Assembly: GCF_001590785.1 (NCBI RefSeq)
Contig: NZ_LTAO01000036.1
Coordinates: forward strand, 127,867 to 191,866
DNA: 64,000 bases
Reading direction: 5' to 3'
Source: Alkalihalobacillus trypoxylicola
Lineage (GTDB): Bacteria; Bacillota; Bacilli; Bacillales; Bacillaceae_D
Part shown: piece by piece, positions 37,402-46,301 of the stretch
How the letters are laid out: the number at the start of each line of letters is the position of its first letter
Position numbering within the stretch: position 1 is the stretch's first letter
Translations under genes and position numbers: made by a program
Notes under the pieces: model-generated
The model's database searches: none
Seen by the model: the letters and a program-made list of their open reading frames with translations, nothing else
Told to the model about the DNA's origin: nothing

Positions 37402-37462
37402 ATTCTTAGGGAGCTAGAATGATATTTTCATTCTTCCATAATAAATGTTAGGGGGAACTAAA

Positions 37463-38776
37463 ATGAAAAGAAGAAATATATTTTTCCTTTCTCTATTCGC
37501 CATTCTTACTACTGTTTTTATGACAGCTTGTGGTGGTAACGAGAATGAAGGAAATAATACGGGGGAAAGTGAACAAGAAATACCAGGAGATGTTGATGTT
37601 GAAGCAGCAGAAATTGTTTTGGATTTTTGGAATGGCTTCACAGGTCCAGATGGACAGGAAATCGCGAAAATTATTGCTGATTTTAACGAATTGAATGAGG
37701 GCGAAATTGCTATTCGTACTCAAACAATGCCATGGGACAATTTCTATGACCAATACAGAACCGTTGTTGTAAACGGAGAAGCACCTGATGTTGCTATTAT
37801 GGCATTAGATCGTATCGCTGGATTCGCTCAGCATGACTTATTGACTCCTTTAGATGATTTAGCGAAAGACATTGGATTAGTAGAAGAAGATTTTATTCCT
37901 GAAGTTTGGAAAGCTGGAGAATTTGAAGGAAGTAGATATGGAATTCCTTTAGACATTCACCCTTTAACACTTTTCTATAATGTTGATTTATTAGAAGAAG
38001 CTGGCTATACAGAACCACCTAAAGATTATGATGAACTATTAGAAATGTCATTAGCCGTTCAAGAAAATACCGATGCTTGGGGAATCGCTATGCCAGTATT
38101 TTGGCCAAGTAATATGATTTTTCATACTTCCCTCTACTCTCATGGTGGTACATCTGTAAGTGAAGAAGACGGAATTACTCCATTATTTAATTCACCTGAG
38201 GGTGTTGAAGCTTTACAAAAGATGGTCGATCTTGTTTATACTCATGAAGTTTCTCCTTCTGATGTTCAAGCAGATGGTGAGGTTACATTATTCCGTCAAG
38301 GAAATAGCGCCTTTCATTTAAATGGCATTTGGATGATTGCTGGATTTGAAGAACAAGAAGGATTAAATTTTGCTACAGCTCCTGTTCCGGCATTTGGTGA
38401 TGAGCAGGTAGTATGGGCTGGCTCTCATAACTTTGTTATTCCAACACAGCAGGATGAAGATCCGGAACGATTAGAAGCATCTATGAAATTCATTCAATAT
38501 GTAACTGAAAACAGCATTCAATGGGTATCTGCTGGTCAAGTTCCTGCAACATATAGCGTGTTAGAAAGTGATGAATTTAAAGAATTAGAGCACCAGTATA
38601 ATGCTTCTCAACAAACATTTGCTTTCCCACCAACCTCTCCGTTTTTTGGTGATGCATGGGGACCAACCGGGCCGGCAGTCGATGAAGCGATGCTTGGACA
38701 ATTAACTCCTGAAGAAGCTCTTGAAAGAGCTGAAAAAGAAGGAGAAGCTAATGCTCGGGAAGCTTCTGGTCAATAA
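37463..38776 (+). CDS. ABC sugar-binding lipoprotein (family 1), second importer
   Basis: The protein starts MKRRNIFFLS and carries a lipoprotein signal with lipobox FMTAC, then a Glu/Gly-rich linker. The mature part has the family 1 sugar-binding pattern: VLDFWNGFTGPDG, NEGEIAIRTQTMPWDNFYDQ, GIPLDIHPLTLFYNVDLLEEAG, and AFHLNGIWMIAGF. It should present oligosaccharides to the permeases encoded next. A frame starting at 37445 includes the ribosome binding site TTAGGGGGAA, so ATG at 37463 is chosen. It is transcribed away from the GH43-GH2-GH43 genes across a shared control region. Confidence 0.9.
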   Translation: MKRRNIFFLSLFAILTTVFMTACGGNENEGNNTGESEQEIPGDVDVEAAEIVLDFWNGFTGPDGQEIAKIIADFNELNEGEIAIRTQTMPWDNFYDQYRTVVVNGEAPDVAIMALDRIAGFAQHDLLTPLDDLAKDIGLVEEDFIPEVWKAGEFEGSRYGIPLDIHPLTLFYNVDLLEEAGYTEPPKDYDELLEMSLAVQENTDAWGIAMPVFWPSNMIFHTSLYSHGGTSVSEEDGITPLFNSPEGVEALQKMVDLVYTHEVSPSDVQADGEVTLFRQGNSAFHLNGIWMIAGFEEQEGLNFATAPVPAFGDEQVVWAGSHNFVIPTQQDEDPERLEASMKFIQYVTENSIQWVSAGQVPATYSVLESDEFKELEHQYNASQQTFAFPPTSPFFGDAWGPTGPAVDEAMLGQLTPEEALERAEKEGEANAREASGQ

Positions 38777-38869
38777 ATAAAGAATTTGCACTTGTTTCAT
38801 CATAAGAAAACCTTTTAGGACGAGGAGAGGGCAAAGCCCCTCCTTATTCATATACAAGGAGAGTATAAA

Positions 38870-39805
38870 ATGAGCGATGTTATCAAAAACAACCAAACCT
38901 CTCATTCAATAAAATCAAAGAAAAAGTGGAAAGAGAAATTAACTCCGATACTTTTTATAGGACCTCATTTAATCTTTTTTATCATCTTTTTAGCTTATCC
39001 AACTTTTTATGGTTTTGTGATTAGCTTTAATAATTGGAATTTCTTCACCGACATGGAGTTTGTTGGCCTTCAGAATTATGCCAATATCCTCTGGAACACA
39101 GATAGTCTTTATTTTGACTACTTTTGGTCAGCCTTTCAGGCAACATTAACATTCGTGGTATTATCTGTCCCATTTTTAATTATCGTGCCACTATTTTTAG
39201 CTATTGGTATTCATGCACGCCCATTCGGACATAACTTTTTCCGTGCTTTATTTTATGCTCCAAGTCTACTTTCTGTTGTAACAGTCGTCCTAATCTGGAT
39301 TTGGTTATTAGATACGAACGCTGGAATTGTGAATTATTATCTAGGCATGGTAGGACTGGACAATATCCCTTGGTTAACTAGAGTTCCATGGGTCTGGGTA
39401 TCTTTAGTCTTGATGACTATTTGGTGGACTATTGGAACCAATATGATTTTAATTCTTGCTGGTCTAGGTGATATTCCTGATCAATTATATGAAGCTGCCA
39501 AAATCGATGGAGCCAATAAATTCAAACAATTTATACATGTGACACTGCCAGGACTTAAAGGTCCCTTAGCCTTTGTGTTAGTCATGACAACTCTCGCCTC
39601 CTTTAATGTCATGGCGCAGCCTCAATTGGCTACAGGTGGAGGACCTGGTTATGACACGAGAGTTCTGATTCTTTATATTTATGAAGTTGGATTTACTGGA
39701 GGTAATCCAAGAGCTGGATTAGCAGCAGCCCTGTCCGTTGTATTAGGTATGATTTTACTTTGTATTAGCCTTATACAATTCAAATTGATGACAAAAGAGA
39801 AATAG
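38870..39805 (+). CDS. ABC sugar permease (MalF-type), second importer
   Basis: A 311-residue permease with six predicted helices, an N-terminal basic tail, the coupling motif EAAKIDGANKFKQFIHVTLP, and the family tract TGGGPGYDTRVLILYIYEVGF. ACAAGGAGAG precedes ATG. The 93-base gap after the binding-protein gene contains a GAGGAG-rich imperfect hairpin but no clear terminator. It forms a heterodimer with the next permease. Confidence 0.9.
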   Translation: MSDVIKNNQTSHSIKSKKKWKEKLTPILFIGPHLIFFIIFLAYPTFYGFVISFNNWNFFTDMEFVGLQNYANILWNTDSLYFDYFWSAFQATLTFVVLSVPFLIIVPLFLAIGIHARPFGHNFFRALFYAPSLLSVVTVVLIWIWLLDTNAGIVNYYLGMVGLDNIPWLTRVPWVWVSLVLMTIWWTIGTNMILILAGLGDIPDQLYEAAKIDGANKFKQFIHVTLPGLKGPLAFVLVMTTLASFNVMAQPQLATGGGPGYDTRVLILYIYEVGFTGGNPRAGLAAALSVVLGMILLCISLIQFKLMTKEK

Positions 39806-39820
39806 ATTGGAGGAATATCC

Positions 39821-40654
39821 ATGGCTCTAGGAGATAAATCATCTAAATGGTCAAGTTTTATATTTTTAAGCATTATGGCTTTATTTTGGGTCTTGCCTTT
39901 ATTATGGGTTCTATCTACCTCTCTGAAACCAGAAAGCCAAGCCATCTCATGGCCTATTCGCTGGATACCGGAGACCCTTACTTTTCAAAATTATATCGAT
40001 GTATTCGCAAGACAGGATGTGCCGATTTTACGTTGGTTTTGGAATAGCTTTTTTATTGCAACCATTCATACAGCATTAATATTATTATTAAACTCAATGG
40101 CCGCTTACGCCTTTGCCCGCCTTAAATTTAAGGGAAGAGATTTATTATTTTGGAGTTTAATGGCTACGATGATGATACCACCTGTTATGAATTTAGTGCC
40201 TTTATACGGAATGATTAGTGATATAGGTTGGGTTAATAACTATTCAGCTATGATATTCCCTGGCCTAGGTAGTGTGTTTGGAATATTTTTATTGCGCCAG
40301 TTTTTTATAGGCATTCCTTTTGAGCTTGAGGAGGCCGCAAGAATAGATGGTGCTTCATCATTCTTTATTTATCGGAAAATTATTATACCACTTGCAAAGC
40401 CTTCCTTAGTGGTACTGGCGCTATTTACTTTTATGGGGAATTGGAATGATTATTTATGGCCTTTAATTGTTACGACAAGTACAGACATGAGAACATTACC
40501 AGTCGGATTAGCGATTATGCAAGGACAATTCAATATCCAATTCGCTAAATTAATGGCTGCAACGATATTCTCAGCATTGCCTGTTATTATCCTATTCTTA
40601 TTTGCACAAAAGTTTATTGTAAAAGGCATCGCTCTAACTGGGATTAAAGGATAA
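39821..40654 (+). CDS. ABC sugar permease (MalG-type), second importer
   Basis: A 277-residue permease with the FWVLPLLWVLSTSLKPE N-terminal segment and the coupling motif EEAARIDGASSFFIYRKIIIP, ending FIVKGIALTGIKG as MalG-like proteins do. TTGGAGGAATATCC precedes ATG. The gene lies 15 bases after its partner. As in the first importer, no ATP-binding subunit is encoded nearby. Confidence 0.9.
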   Translation: MALGDKSSKWSSFIFLSIMALFWVLPLLWVLSTSLKPESQAISWPIRWIPETLTFQNYIDVFARQDVPILRWFWNSFFIATIHTALILLLNSMAAYAFARLKFKGRDLLFWSLMATMMIPPVMNLVPLYGMISDIGWVNNYSAMIFPGLGSVFGIFLLRQFFIGIPFELEEAARIDGASSFFIYRKIIIPLAKPSLVVLALFTFMGNWNDYLWPLIVTTSTDMRTLPVGLAIMQGQFNIQFAKLMAATIFSALPVIILFLFAQKFIVKGIALTGIKG

Positions 40655-40659
40655 TCACT

Positions 40660-41319
40660 ATGAAAAATGCCATGACCGTTTTTAATCGCTCCCTTTATGA
40701 TAGCTATCAAATGCTAGGTACGATGATTTGGGCCACCTTTTTTTGGTGGCTTTGTGTTCTCCCTATCTTTACTATCGGACCCGCCACACTCGCTCTTGTT
40801 TCTATCATTCAACAATCTTCAAGAGGAGCGGCGGTATCACCGAGGGATTTTTGGGCGAGCCTTCGAAGTCATTTTACATTCGGTACGAAATTATTAGTAT
40901 TACACGTTCTTATCATCTTCCCAGGAGTTGTATACTTTCTTACATTAATAAGTATGGGTCACTTCCTAAGTTATGTTATAGCCATCCTACTACTATTCGG
41001 TATCGTTATGTGGCACTGTTTAATGATGTATATCATTCCACTTTCTCTAGAGCAAGATGAAAAAAGATTTACGATTCTCTTTAAACGGGCATTTAAGCTA
41101 TTCGTAGAACATTTCCTTTTCACGATGAATATCGTTCTTTATATGGTGTTCATCAGTATTATTTGTTCCATCATAACCATCGCCTTAATTATTTGGGCTG
41201 GAATAATAGCTTTTCTAGCCTACAATGCTCTTCGCTACCTACTCAATCAGTACGAGCCCGAGCATTATTCCTTCGAGCTTGAGACAAATTGGAGAGGCAT
41301 TTGGAGGCCTTGGAAATAA
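40660..41319 (+). CDS. YesL family (DUF624) membrane protein
   Basis: A 219-residue protein with about five helices. The N-terminal MGTMIWATFFWWLC-like segment (here MLGTMIWATFFWWLCVLPIF) and TIGPATLALVSII match the DUF624/YesL family, which in Bacilli is encoded with YesM/YesN-regulated family 1 sugar importers. Its job is not established; a role in importer assembly or signalling is usually suggested. It begins five bases after the permease stop codon, with AAAGGATAA as ribosome binding site, and is the last gene of the importer operon before the ROK gene. Confidence 0.85.
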   Translation: MKNAMTVFNRSLYDSYQMLGTMIWATFFWWLCVLPIFTIGPATLALVSIIQQSSRGAAVSPRDFWASLRSHFTFGTKLLVLHVLIIFPGVVYFLTLISMGHFLSYVIAILLLFGIVMWHCLMMYIIPLSLEQDEKRFTILFKRAFKLFVEHFLFTMNIVLYMVFISIICSIITIALIIWAGIIAFLAYNALRYLLNQYEPEHYSFELETNWRGIWRPWK

Positions 41320-41439
41320 AATCATTTTTCCTTTTCTATAAAATAAAGAAGCAGGCTTACCATATTAAACGAATTATTTCAAAAATGTATTTACTTGTAG
41401 GAGGATTATAGACAACACTCTTTCACAAGTAATATGATA

Positions 41440-41455
41440 TAGTTAGTACTAACTA
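41440..41455. promoter_or_regulatory. 16-bp perfect palindrome upstream of the ROK regulator gene
   Basis: TAGTTAGTACTAACTA is a perfect 16-bp palindrome. It lies 66 bases before the ROK start codon in a 200-base gap and is a plausible autoregulatory operator. No second copy was noticed upstream of the importer operon. Confidence 0.45.
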
Positions 41456-41521
41456 GAAGAATATAGGATTTCTAAGCATAATTTTTATAGATTTTTAAAC
41501 AAATAAAAGGCGGATGGAAAT

Positions 41522-42736
41522 ATGGTCTACACTACTGGTAGCTTTGAAGGAATGAAATCATTAAATCAATCAACCATTTTAAATGTAATTCATAATCAAG
41601 GACCCATTTCACGAGCTAATATTGCAAAGCTTACCAAATTAACTCCACCAACTGTTGGCGGTTTAGTGAATGAATTAATCGATAGAAACCTTGTTATAGA
41701 AGAGGAAGCTCTACAAACAAATGGTGGTGGCAGAAGACCTATTATGTTAAGTATTAATTATTCTGCCTATTATATTGTAGGAGTGTATGCTGCGGCTGAA
41801 ATTATTCGTGTCGTTCTATCTAAATTAAATGGTGAAATTATCTTTGATTATGTGCAAAAATTAGCAACTCTTCCAAAAGAAGAGGAATTTATTGAAATGA
41901 TAAAAGAAAACATTTCTTATGTGTTAGAAGAAAAAGAAGTCGATAAAAAACAAGTCTTTGGTATCGGCGTGGCTATGCACGGACTTGTTGATCCTGATAA
42001 AGGAATCGCGATTTTCGCCCCTCATCTACAGCTAAGGAATTTACCTTTAAAGGAAATATTAGAGAAGCAATTTGATATACCTGTTATGATAGAAAATGAT
42101 GTTAGAGCTTTAGCTTTAGCTGAAAATTGGTTTGGACAAGGACAAGGTATCTCCGATTTTATCTGTATTAGTGTAGGTAGAGGTATTGGCTCTGGAATCG
42201 TTCTTAATAGCGAGGTATACAAGAGCTCATTCAATACCGCTGGTGAAATCGGACATACCGTTGTTGATATAAATGGACCTAAATGTCACTGCGGTAACAA
42301 CGGTTGTTTAGAGGCCTGCGCTTCTGAGACCGCTATCTTAGATCGTTTAGATGAAGAATTAAAACTAGATCAAGATTCTATCCTAAAGAATCGTCTTGAA
42401 AATAATAGACAAGAGCTTTCTATTGATCTACTTTTTAAAGCGGCTCGAGAAGGCGATGCATTAACGATTAAGATACTTGAGGAGTCTGGAAAATCATTAG
42501 GTATTGCGACTGCCAATATGATTAATCTTTTAAAGCCTTCCAAAATTATTTTAGAAGGTCAAATCTTTAAAGATGATTTTGTTTTTAACCCTTTACAACA
42601 AATGATTGAACAATATTCTCTAAAAGGTGCACAGGAAGAGATACAAATTGTTCGCTCAGAACTAGGAAAAAAAGGGATGGTATTAGGTGCTGTCACTTTA
42701 TTCATAAATAAATTGTTTATGCCCGGTGGCTTATAA
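41522..42736 (+). CDS. ROK family transcriptional regulator (XylR/NagC-like)
   Basis: A 404-residue protein. The N-terminal winged helix (residues 12-70: STILNVIHNQGPISRANIAK, TPPTVGGLVNELI, then NGGGRRPIML) is followed by a ROK kinase-like sugar-binding domain. The ROK zinc motif is seen as GHTVVDINGPKCHCGNNGCLE, and sugar-binding GRGIGSGIV precedes it. Members repress sugar-use operons until a sugar binds. The position directly after an importer operon suggests control of that operon. A terminator follows at 42738. Confidence 0.88.
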   Translation: MVYTTGSFEGMKSLNQSTILNVIHNQGPISRANIAKLTKLTPPTVGGLVNELIDRNLVIEEEALQTNGGGRRPIMLSINYSAYYIVGVYAAAEIIRVVLSKLNGEIIFDYVQKLATLPKEEEFIEMIKENISYVLEEKEVDKKQVFGIGVAMHGLVDPDKGIAIFAPHLQLRNLPLKEILEKQFDIPVMIENDVRALALAENWFGQGQGISDFICISVGRGIGSGIVLNSEVYKSSFNTAGEIGHTVVDINGPKCHCGNNGCLEACASETAILDRLDEELKLDQDSILKNRLENNRQELSIDLLFKAAREGDALTIKILEESGKSLGIATANMINLLKPSKIILEGQIFKDDFVFNPLQQMIEQYSLKGAQEEIQIVRSELGKKGMVLGAVTLFINKLFMPGGL

Positions 42737-42737
42737 A

Positions 42738-42773
42738 AAAAACTCTCATCTTCAAAATGGATGAGAGTTTTCT
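42738..42773. terminator. Bidirectional terminator between ROK and dehydrogenase genes
   Basis: AAACTCTCATC pairs with GATGAGAGTTT over a nine-base loop, with A-rich and T-rich flanks. It serves the convergent ROK (plus) and dehydrogenase (minus) genes. Confidence 0.8.
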
Positions 42774-42780
42774 ATTTCTA

Positions 42781-43833
42781 TTATTTTCCTGGATAAATCA
42801 TCACTTTTATACTTTTCTCTTTTTCTGTTCTCGCTACTTCAATGGCTGTTTTAATTTCACTTAACGGATATTTATCGGTAATCACTTTTTCTATAGAGAC
42901 TCCTTGCTGTCCTAGACTTTTGATAACAGCTGGATAAGTATTTACATATCGAAATAATCCCATTATATCGATCTCACTATCTATAAGAGAAAGCATGTCC
43001 ATTGGAATCTTATCTTCAATAGGCATTCCTACGTAAACAATTCGTCCGCCTCGTTTAACGAACTTCACAGAATCACTCATCACTCTAGCATTTCCAGAGG
43101 TTTCAATCAATACATCGATTCCGTTTCCATCTGTCAAAAAATCTAATTGATGCTCGGTGTTCTCTGCAATCGGATCAATAACCGCCTTTGCTCCCATATC
43201 AAGTGCAAGCTCTCTTCTCGAAGCTAATACATCACTGGCGTATATTTCTGTAATCCCAAATAATTTAGCTGCCTCAATGGTTAGTAGTCCAATTGGTCCT
43301 AATCCAGTAATGAAAATACTGTCCCCAGGCTGCACTCTACCTCGCTTCATCGCATGAAACCCTACAGATAAAGGCTCTATTAAAGCACCTTCCTCATAAG
43401 AAACATCGTCCGGTAATTTGTGAAGAAAGTCACTTCGCACGCTCACATATTCAGCCCAAGCTCCATCGACAGGAGGCGTTGCCATAAAGCTGACATCTGG
43501 ACATAGATTATATCTTCCACCCTTACAATATTCACACTTCCCACAAGGTATACCAGGCTCAACAGCAACCCGATCTCCTACTTGGACATCTTTTACATGC
43601 TCCCCTACCTCTACTACCTCTCCAGCTAATTCATGACCTAATATAAGTGGCTTCTCTACCACATATCTTCCTATTTTACCGTGTTCATAATAATGAACAT
43701 CTGACCCACAAATCCCGATACAATATACTTTAACAAGAGCCTCATCATTTCCTGGCTTCGGAATATCAATTTGTTTTACCGTCATTTCAAATGGCTTTTC
43801 AAGTATAGCTGCTGTCATCAATGGTTGACTCAT
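42781..43833 (-). CDS. Zinc-dependent polyol dehydrogenase (sorbitol/xylitol dehydrogenase-like)
   Basis: A 350-residue MDR enzyme close in pattern to Bacillus sorbitol and xylitol dehydrogenases. Catalytic zinc ligands are Cys42 (GICGSDVHYYEHG) and His67-Glu68 (GHELAGEVVEVG), the structural zinc site is CGKCEYCKGGRYNLC, the NAD loop is GLGPIGLL, and the tract VGFHAMKRGRVQPGD is conserved. It should oxidise a pentitol or hexitol to the ketose with NAD. GGAGGGTCTAACATG-type spacing supports the start at 43833. A cre-like site lies about 65 bases upstream. Confidence 0.9.
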   Translation of the reverse strand: MSQPLMTAAILEKPFEMTVKQIDIPKPGNDEALVKVYCIGICGSDVHYYEHGKIGRYVVEKPLILGHELAGEVVEVGEHVKDVQVGDRVAVEPGIPCGKCEYCKGGRYNLCPDVSFMATPPVDGAWAEYVSVRSDFLHKLPDDVSYEEGALIEPLSVGFHAMKRGRVQPGDSIFITGLGPIGLLTIEAAKLFGITEIYASDVLASRRELALDMGAKAVIDPIAENTEHQLDFLTDGNGIDVLIETSGNARVMSDSVKFVKRGGRIVYVGMPIEDKIPMDMLSLIDSEIDIMGLFRYVNTYPAVIKSLGQQGVSIEKVITDKYPLSEIKTAIEVARTEKEKSIKVMIYPGK

Positions 43834-43898
43834 GTTAGACCCTCCGGTTTACGTTGAAATGTTGTGTGTTATTTTAAAATCTATGATTCTATCTTACA

Positions 43899-43912
43899 TG
43901 GTAGCGCTTACG
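43899..43912 (-). promoter_or_regulatory. Possible cre (CcpA) site upstream of the polyol dehydrogenase gene
   Basis: Read on the minus strand, CGTAAGCGCTACCA matches the cre consensus at 12 of 14 positions. It lies 66 bases upstream of the start codon. Confidence 0.45.
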
Positions 43913-44006
43913 AATTCAATCAGTTAATAGTCAGAGAATTAAAAATGTTAATGAGAAAGTGAGAATAATAGAAGTATCCCATTTAGAGGAAAATCTTAAA
44001 TCTCCA

Positions 44007-44051
44007 TAAAAAAAACCGTCTTATTCAGGCGCTGAAACCTTTAAAGACGGC
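44007..44051 (-). terminator. Intrinsic terminator after the aldo/keto reductase gene
   Basis: CCGTCTT pairs with AAGACGG across a longer, partly paired loop, and eight T follow on the minus strand. It begins about 15 bases beyond the stop codon at 44065. Confidence 0.7.
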
Positions 44052-44064
44052 TCTTTCTAAAGAA

Positions 44065-45009
44065 TTAATTTAAAATTTCTTCTATTTTCTGAATGACTTC
44101 ATCCGCTAGGATTATGTCAATTGCTTTTACGTTTTCCTCTACCTGACTTGGTCTACTTGCACCAATCAATGTACTTGCCACATTCGGTTGTCTTAAAATC
44201 CATGAGAGAGCCAGACTAGGTAGCGTAATATCGAGTTCTTTTGCTAAGTGATCTAATTGGTCGACTTTTTGTAAAACATCTTCATTAATCATTCCTTTGA
44301 TGAATTGATTAATGGAGCTTTTCGAAGCACGACTATCCTCAGGAATTTGATTTCCTTTATATTTACCTGTTAACACTCCTTGAGCTAAAGGTGAAAAGAC
44401 AACTTGACCAATTCCGTGCTTATCACTAACGGGAATGACCTCTTTTTCAATATAACGATGAAACATATTATATTGTGGCTGATTGACGATAATACGGTCA
44501 AGTAAAAATTGATCAGCAATTTTTACCGCTTCTTCAATTTGAGCAGCACTCCACTCACTGACTCCTGCATAAAGAATCTTACCTTGACGCACAAGATCAT
44601 CTATCGTTCGTAACGTTTCTTCAACAGGTGTTTCAGGGTCATAGCGATGACAATAAAAAATATCGATATAATCCAAATCCATTCTTTTTAAGCTAGCATG
44701 CACTTGCTCGAACACATGCTTTCTAGATAATCCACGGTCATTGGGGCCTTCTCCCATTGGCCAAAAGGCTTTTGTCGTGATGACATAAGATTCACGAGGA
44801 TAGGATTTTAAAGCTTGAGACATCACACGCTCTCCTTTGCCACGCTCATACACATTAGCTGAATCAAAAAAGTTAATTCCTAATTCATAAGCTTTATGTA
44901 TCGTTTGCTCAGCTAATTGATCTTCAACCGTTTTTCCGTAGGTTAACCAGCTCCCTAAGCTCACTTCACTAACCTTCAAGCCACTTCGACCTAAATTTCT
45001 ATACTTCAT
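44065..45009 (-). CDS. Aldo/keto reductase (potassium channel beta-subunit type)
   Basis: An NADPH-dependent aldo/keto reductase of about 314 residues. The catalytic set is visible: Asp and Tyr in FFDSANVYERGKGE, Lys in VITTKAFWP, and His in IFYCHRYDP. The cofactor region LIGASRPSQVEEN is near the C-terminus. The pattern is that of the AKR subgroup including the K-channel beta subunits and YghZ-like enzymes, which reduce small aldehydes. In-frame ATGs at 45024 and 45012 are less well spaced; GGGAGGATTC places the best start at 45009. It may detoxify aldehydes from sugar breakdown, which is inference. Confidence 0.88.
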   Translation of the reverse strand: MKYRNLGRSGLKVSEVSLGSWLTYGKTVEDQLAEQTIHKAYELGINFFDSANVYERGKGERVMSQALKSYPRESYVITTKAFWPMGEGPNDRGLSRKHVFEQVHASLKRMDLDYIDIFYCHRYDPETPVEETLRTIDDLVRQGKILYAGVSEWSAAQIEEAVKIADQFLLDRIIVNQPQYNMFHRYIEKEVIPVSDKHGIGQVVFSPLAQGVLTGKYKGNQIPEDSRASKSSINQFIKGMINEDVLQKVDQLDHLAKELDITLPSLALSWILRQPNVASTLIGASRPSQVEENVKAIDIILADEVIQKIEEILN

Positions 45010-45124
45010 CATGAATCCTCCCATTCGATATTTTTTAATCTAGAGCCCTTTGAAGAAAGTATAATGATTCATTCTATAGTTTTCAACGAATACCTCTTCA
45101 AACATTAGGAAAAAATTCAACTTA

Positions 45125-45241
45125 GCTTTTTTTAAAGGTGAGGAAGGTCTAGAAGGAGTTAACGGCTTCTCTAAAGATTATTATGCAGAAGTGTGTCCAA
45201 TCCTTCGTTTCAATAAACAAACAGAAGAACTCAACAGATGT
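45125..45241 (+). pseudogene. Coding remnant of about 38 codons, unknown
   Basis: A frame without start codon reads GLEGVNGFSKDYYAEVCPIL and ends LNRC before a TAG. Its balanced amino acid usage looks like the C-terminus of a real protein, and no ribosome binding site precedes it. The parent family was not recognised. It sits in a 430-base gap with the hairpin at 45294. Confidence 0.3.
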
Positions 45242-45293
45242 TAGATGCATGACAGTCCACTAAGACTACATAGAGGTTATCTCCATTCAAAAA

Positions 45294-45325
45294 GGCCCCC
45301 CTTCTTATCAAAAAGAAGGAAGGCC
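45294..45325. terminator. Hairpin, possible terminator
   Basis: GGCCCCCCTTCTT can pair with AAGAAGGAAGGCC. It resembles the terminal hairpin of the family-2 repeats and lies about 120 bases beyond the stop of the minus-strand gene at 45444. Confidence 0.45.
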
Positions 45326-45443
45326 CATCGTGTATGAGTATGCACCTAGCAAGCACCATTAACTACTTAGGCGAAAAATCGGCTTTGTGTCAGCCCTTAT
45401 GATTACACATGTAAATTAATTAGGAGGAAAACTTGTTGAATAT

Positions 45444-45749
45444 TTATTTATCCGATTTGGTTAATTGTTCAATTTTTTGATTTAAAAGATTGATTTGATT
45501 TTCCAGTTGTTTTAAACGGGCTTCTTGTTCTTGTGATTCTCTTCTGTCTGTAATCGTGCTTTCAATCGCTTCATTCACTGCTAAGCTTGCGGCATAGGTT
45601 GCAATCGCATCACCAATAGTCGTAATAATCCCTCCAACTACAGCAAGCTTTAGACTCATATCTAAATTCAAATCATTCACGTCGTTAATGGGGTAATTAT
45701 TGGTTACGTTATTCATTGGATAATTACTTCTTAAGTCATTATTCTTCAT
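45444..45749 (-). CDS. Small hypothetical protein with membrane helix and coiled coil
   Basis: A 101-residue protein: an Asn-rich N-terminus (NNVTNNYPINDVNDLN), a Gly/Ala-rich hydrophobic segment (LAVVGGIITTIGDAIATYAA, about residues 34-53), and a C-terminal coiled coil of about 30 residues (ARLKQLENQINLLNQKIEQL). Proteins of this build recur in Bacilli, but no function is known to me. It may be membrane-associated. A GGCGATGAGGTCG site precedes ATG. Confidence 0.65.
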   Translation of the reverse strand: MKNNDLRSNYPMNNVTNNYPINDVNDLNLDMSLKLAVVGGIITTIGDAIATYAASLAVNEAIESTITDRRESQEQEARLKQLENQINLLNQKIEQLTKSDK

Positions 45750-45839
45750 TAAATCGACCTCATCGCCTAGAAGTTAATACAATAGCATATTCATTTTAGG
45801 CTTTAGTCGTGCCTTTTTTAGTTAGGTAGTGTCATTCAA

Positions 45840-46225
45840 ATTATAAGAAGTCATAACGATTTCCACTTTAGGTAGATGCTTTCCCAAGGGCTTGTCTTCA
45901 GCTAACTCCGACTACGCAGAGCTTCGTCAGAGTGGATCTTCACACGGCGCTGTTCCTTTGGGAGTCACTACCTACCGTTACAATCAACGAGTGATCTCAT
46001 AAACATTCAAGACATTTTTTAATGAAAACGGAGCGATTAGGTTTTTGATTTCCTCTTTAGGTAGTTGCTTTCCCAAGGGCTTGTCTTCAGCTAACTCTGA
46101 CTACGCAGAGCTTCGTCAGAGTGGATCTTCAAACGGCGCTGTTCCTTTGGGAGTCACTACCTACTGTTACAATCAACAAGTAATTTTTCAAACATTTAAG
46201 ACATTTTTATAATGAATGTTGACTC
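45840..46225 (+). repeat. Family-1 dispersed element R9 (two tandem cores)
   Basis: Two cores (about 45858-45987 and 46030-46175). The left end is truncated and the first core lacks its first bases. The right tail diverges from the standard end to AATGTTGACTCATAAAA, which is shared with R10; this marks the start of the duplicated segment described under 46302 and 48246. Confidence 0.88.
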
Positions 46226-46301
46226 ATAAAAATAAACATTTGATAAGAAAAAATGAATTATTTAGTAGAGTAGTTCACTGAATGAAAGGCTTTAAGCGCG
46301 A

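Noticed and set aside
45294-45325. Hairpin as an integron attC or phage attachment site
   Set aside because: No integrase or matching second site is seen; it fits the terminator-like hairpin of the family-2 repeats.
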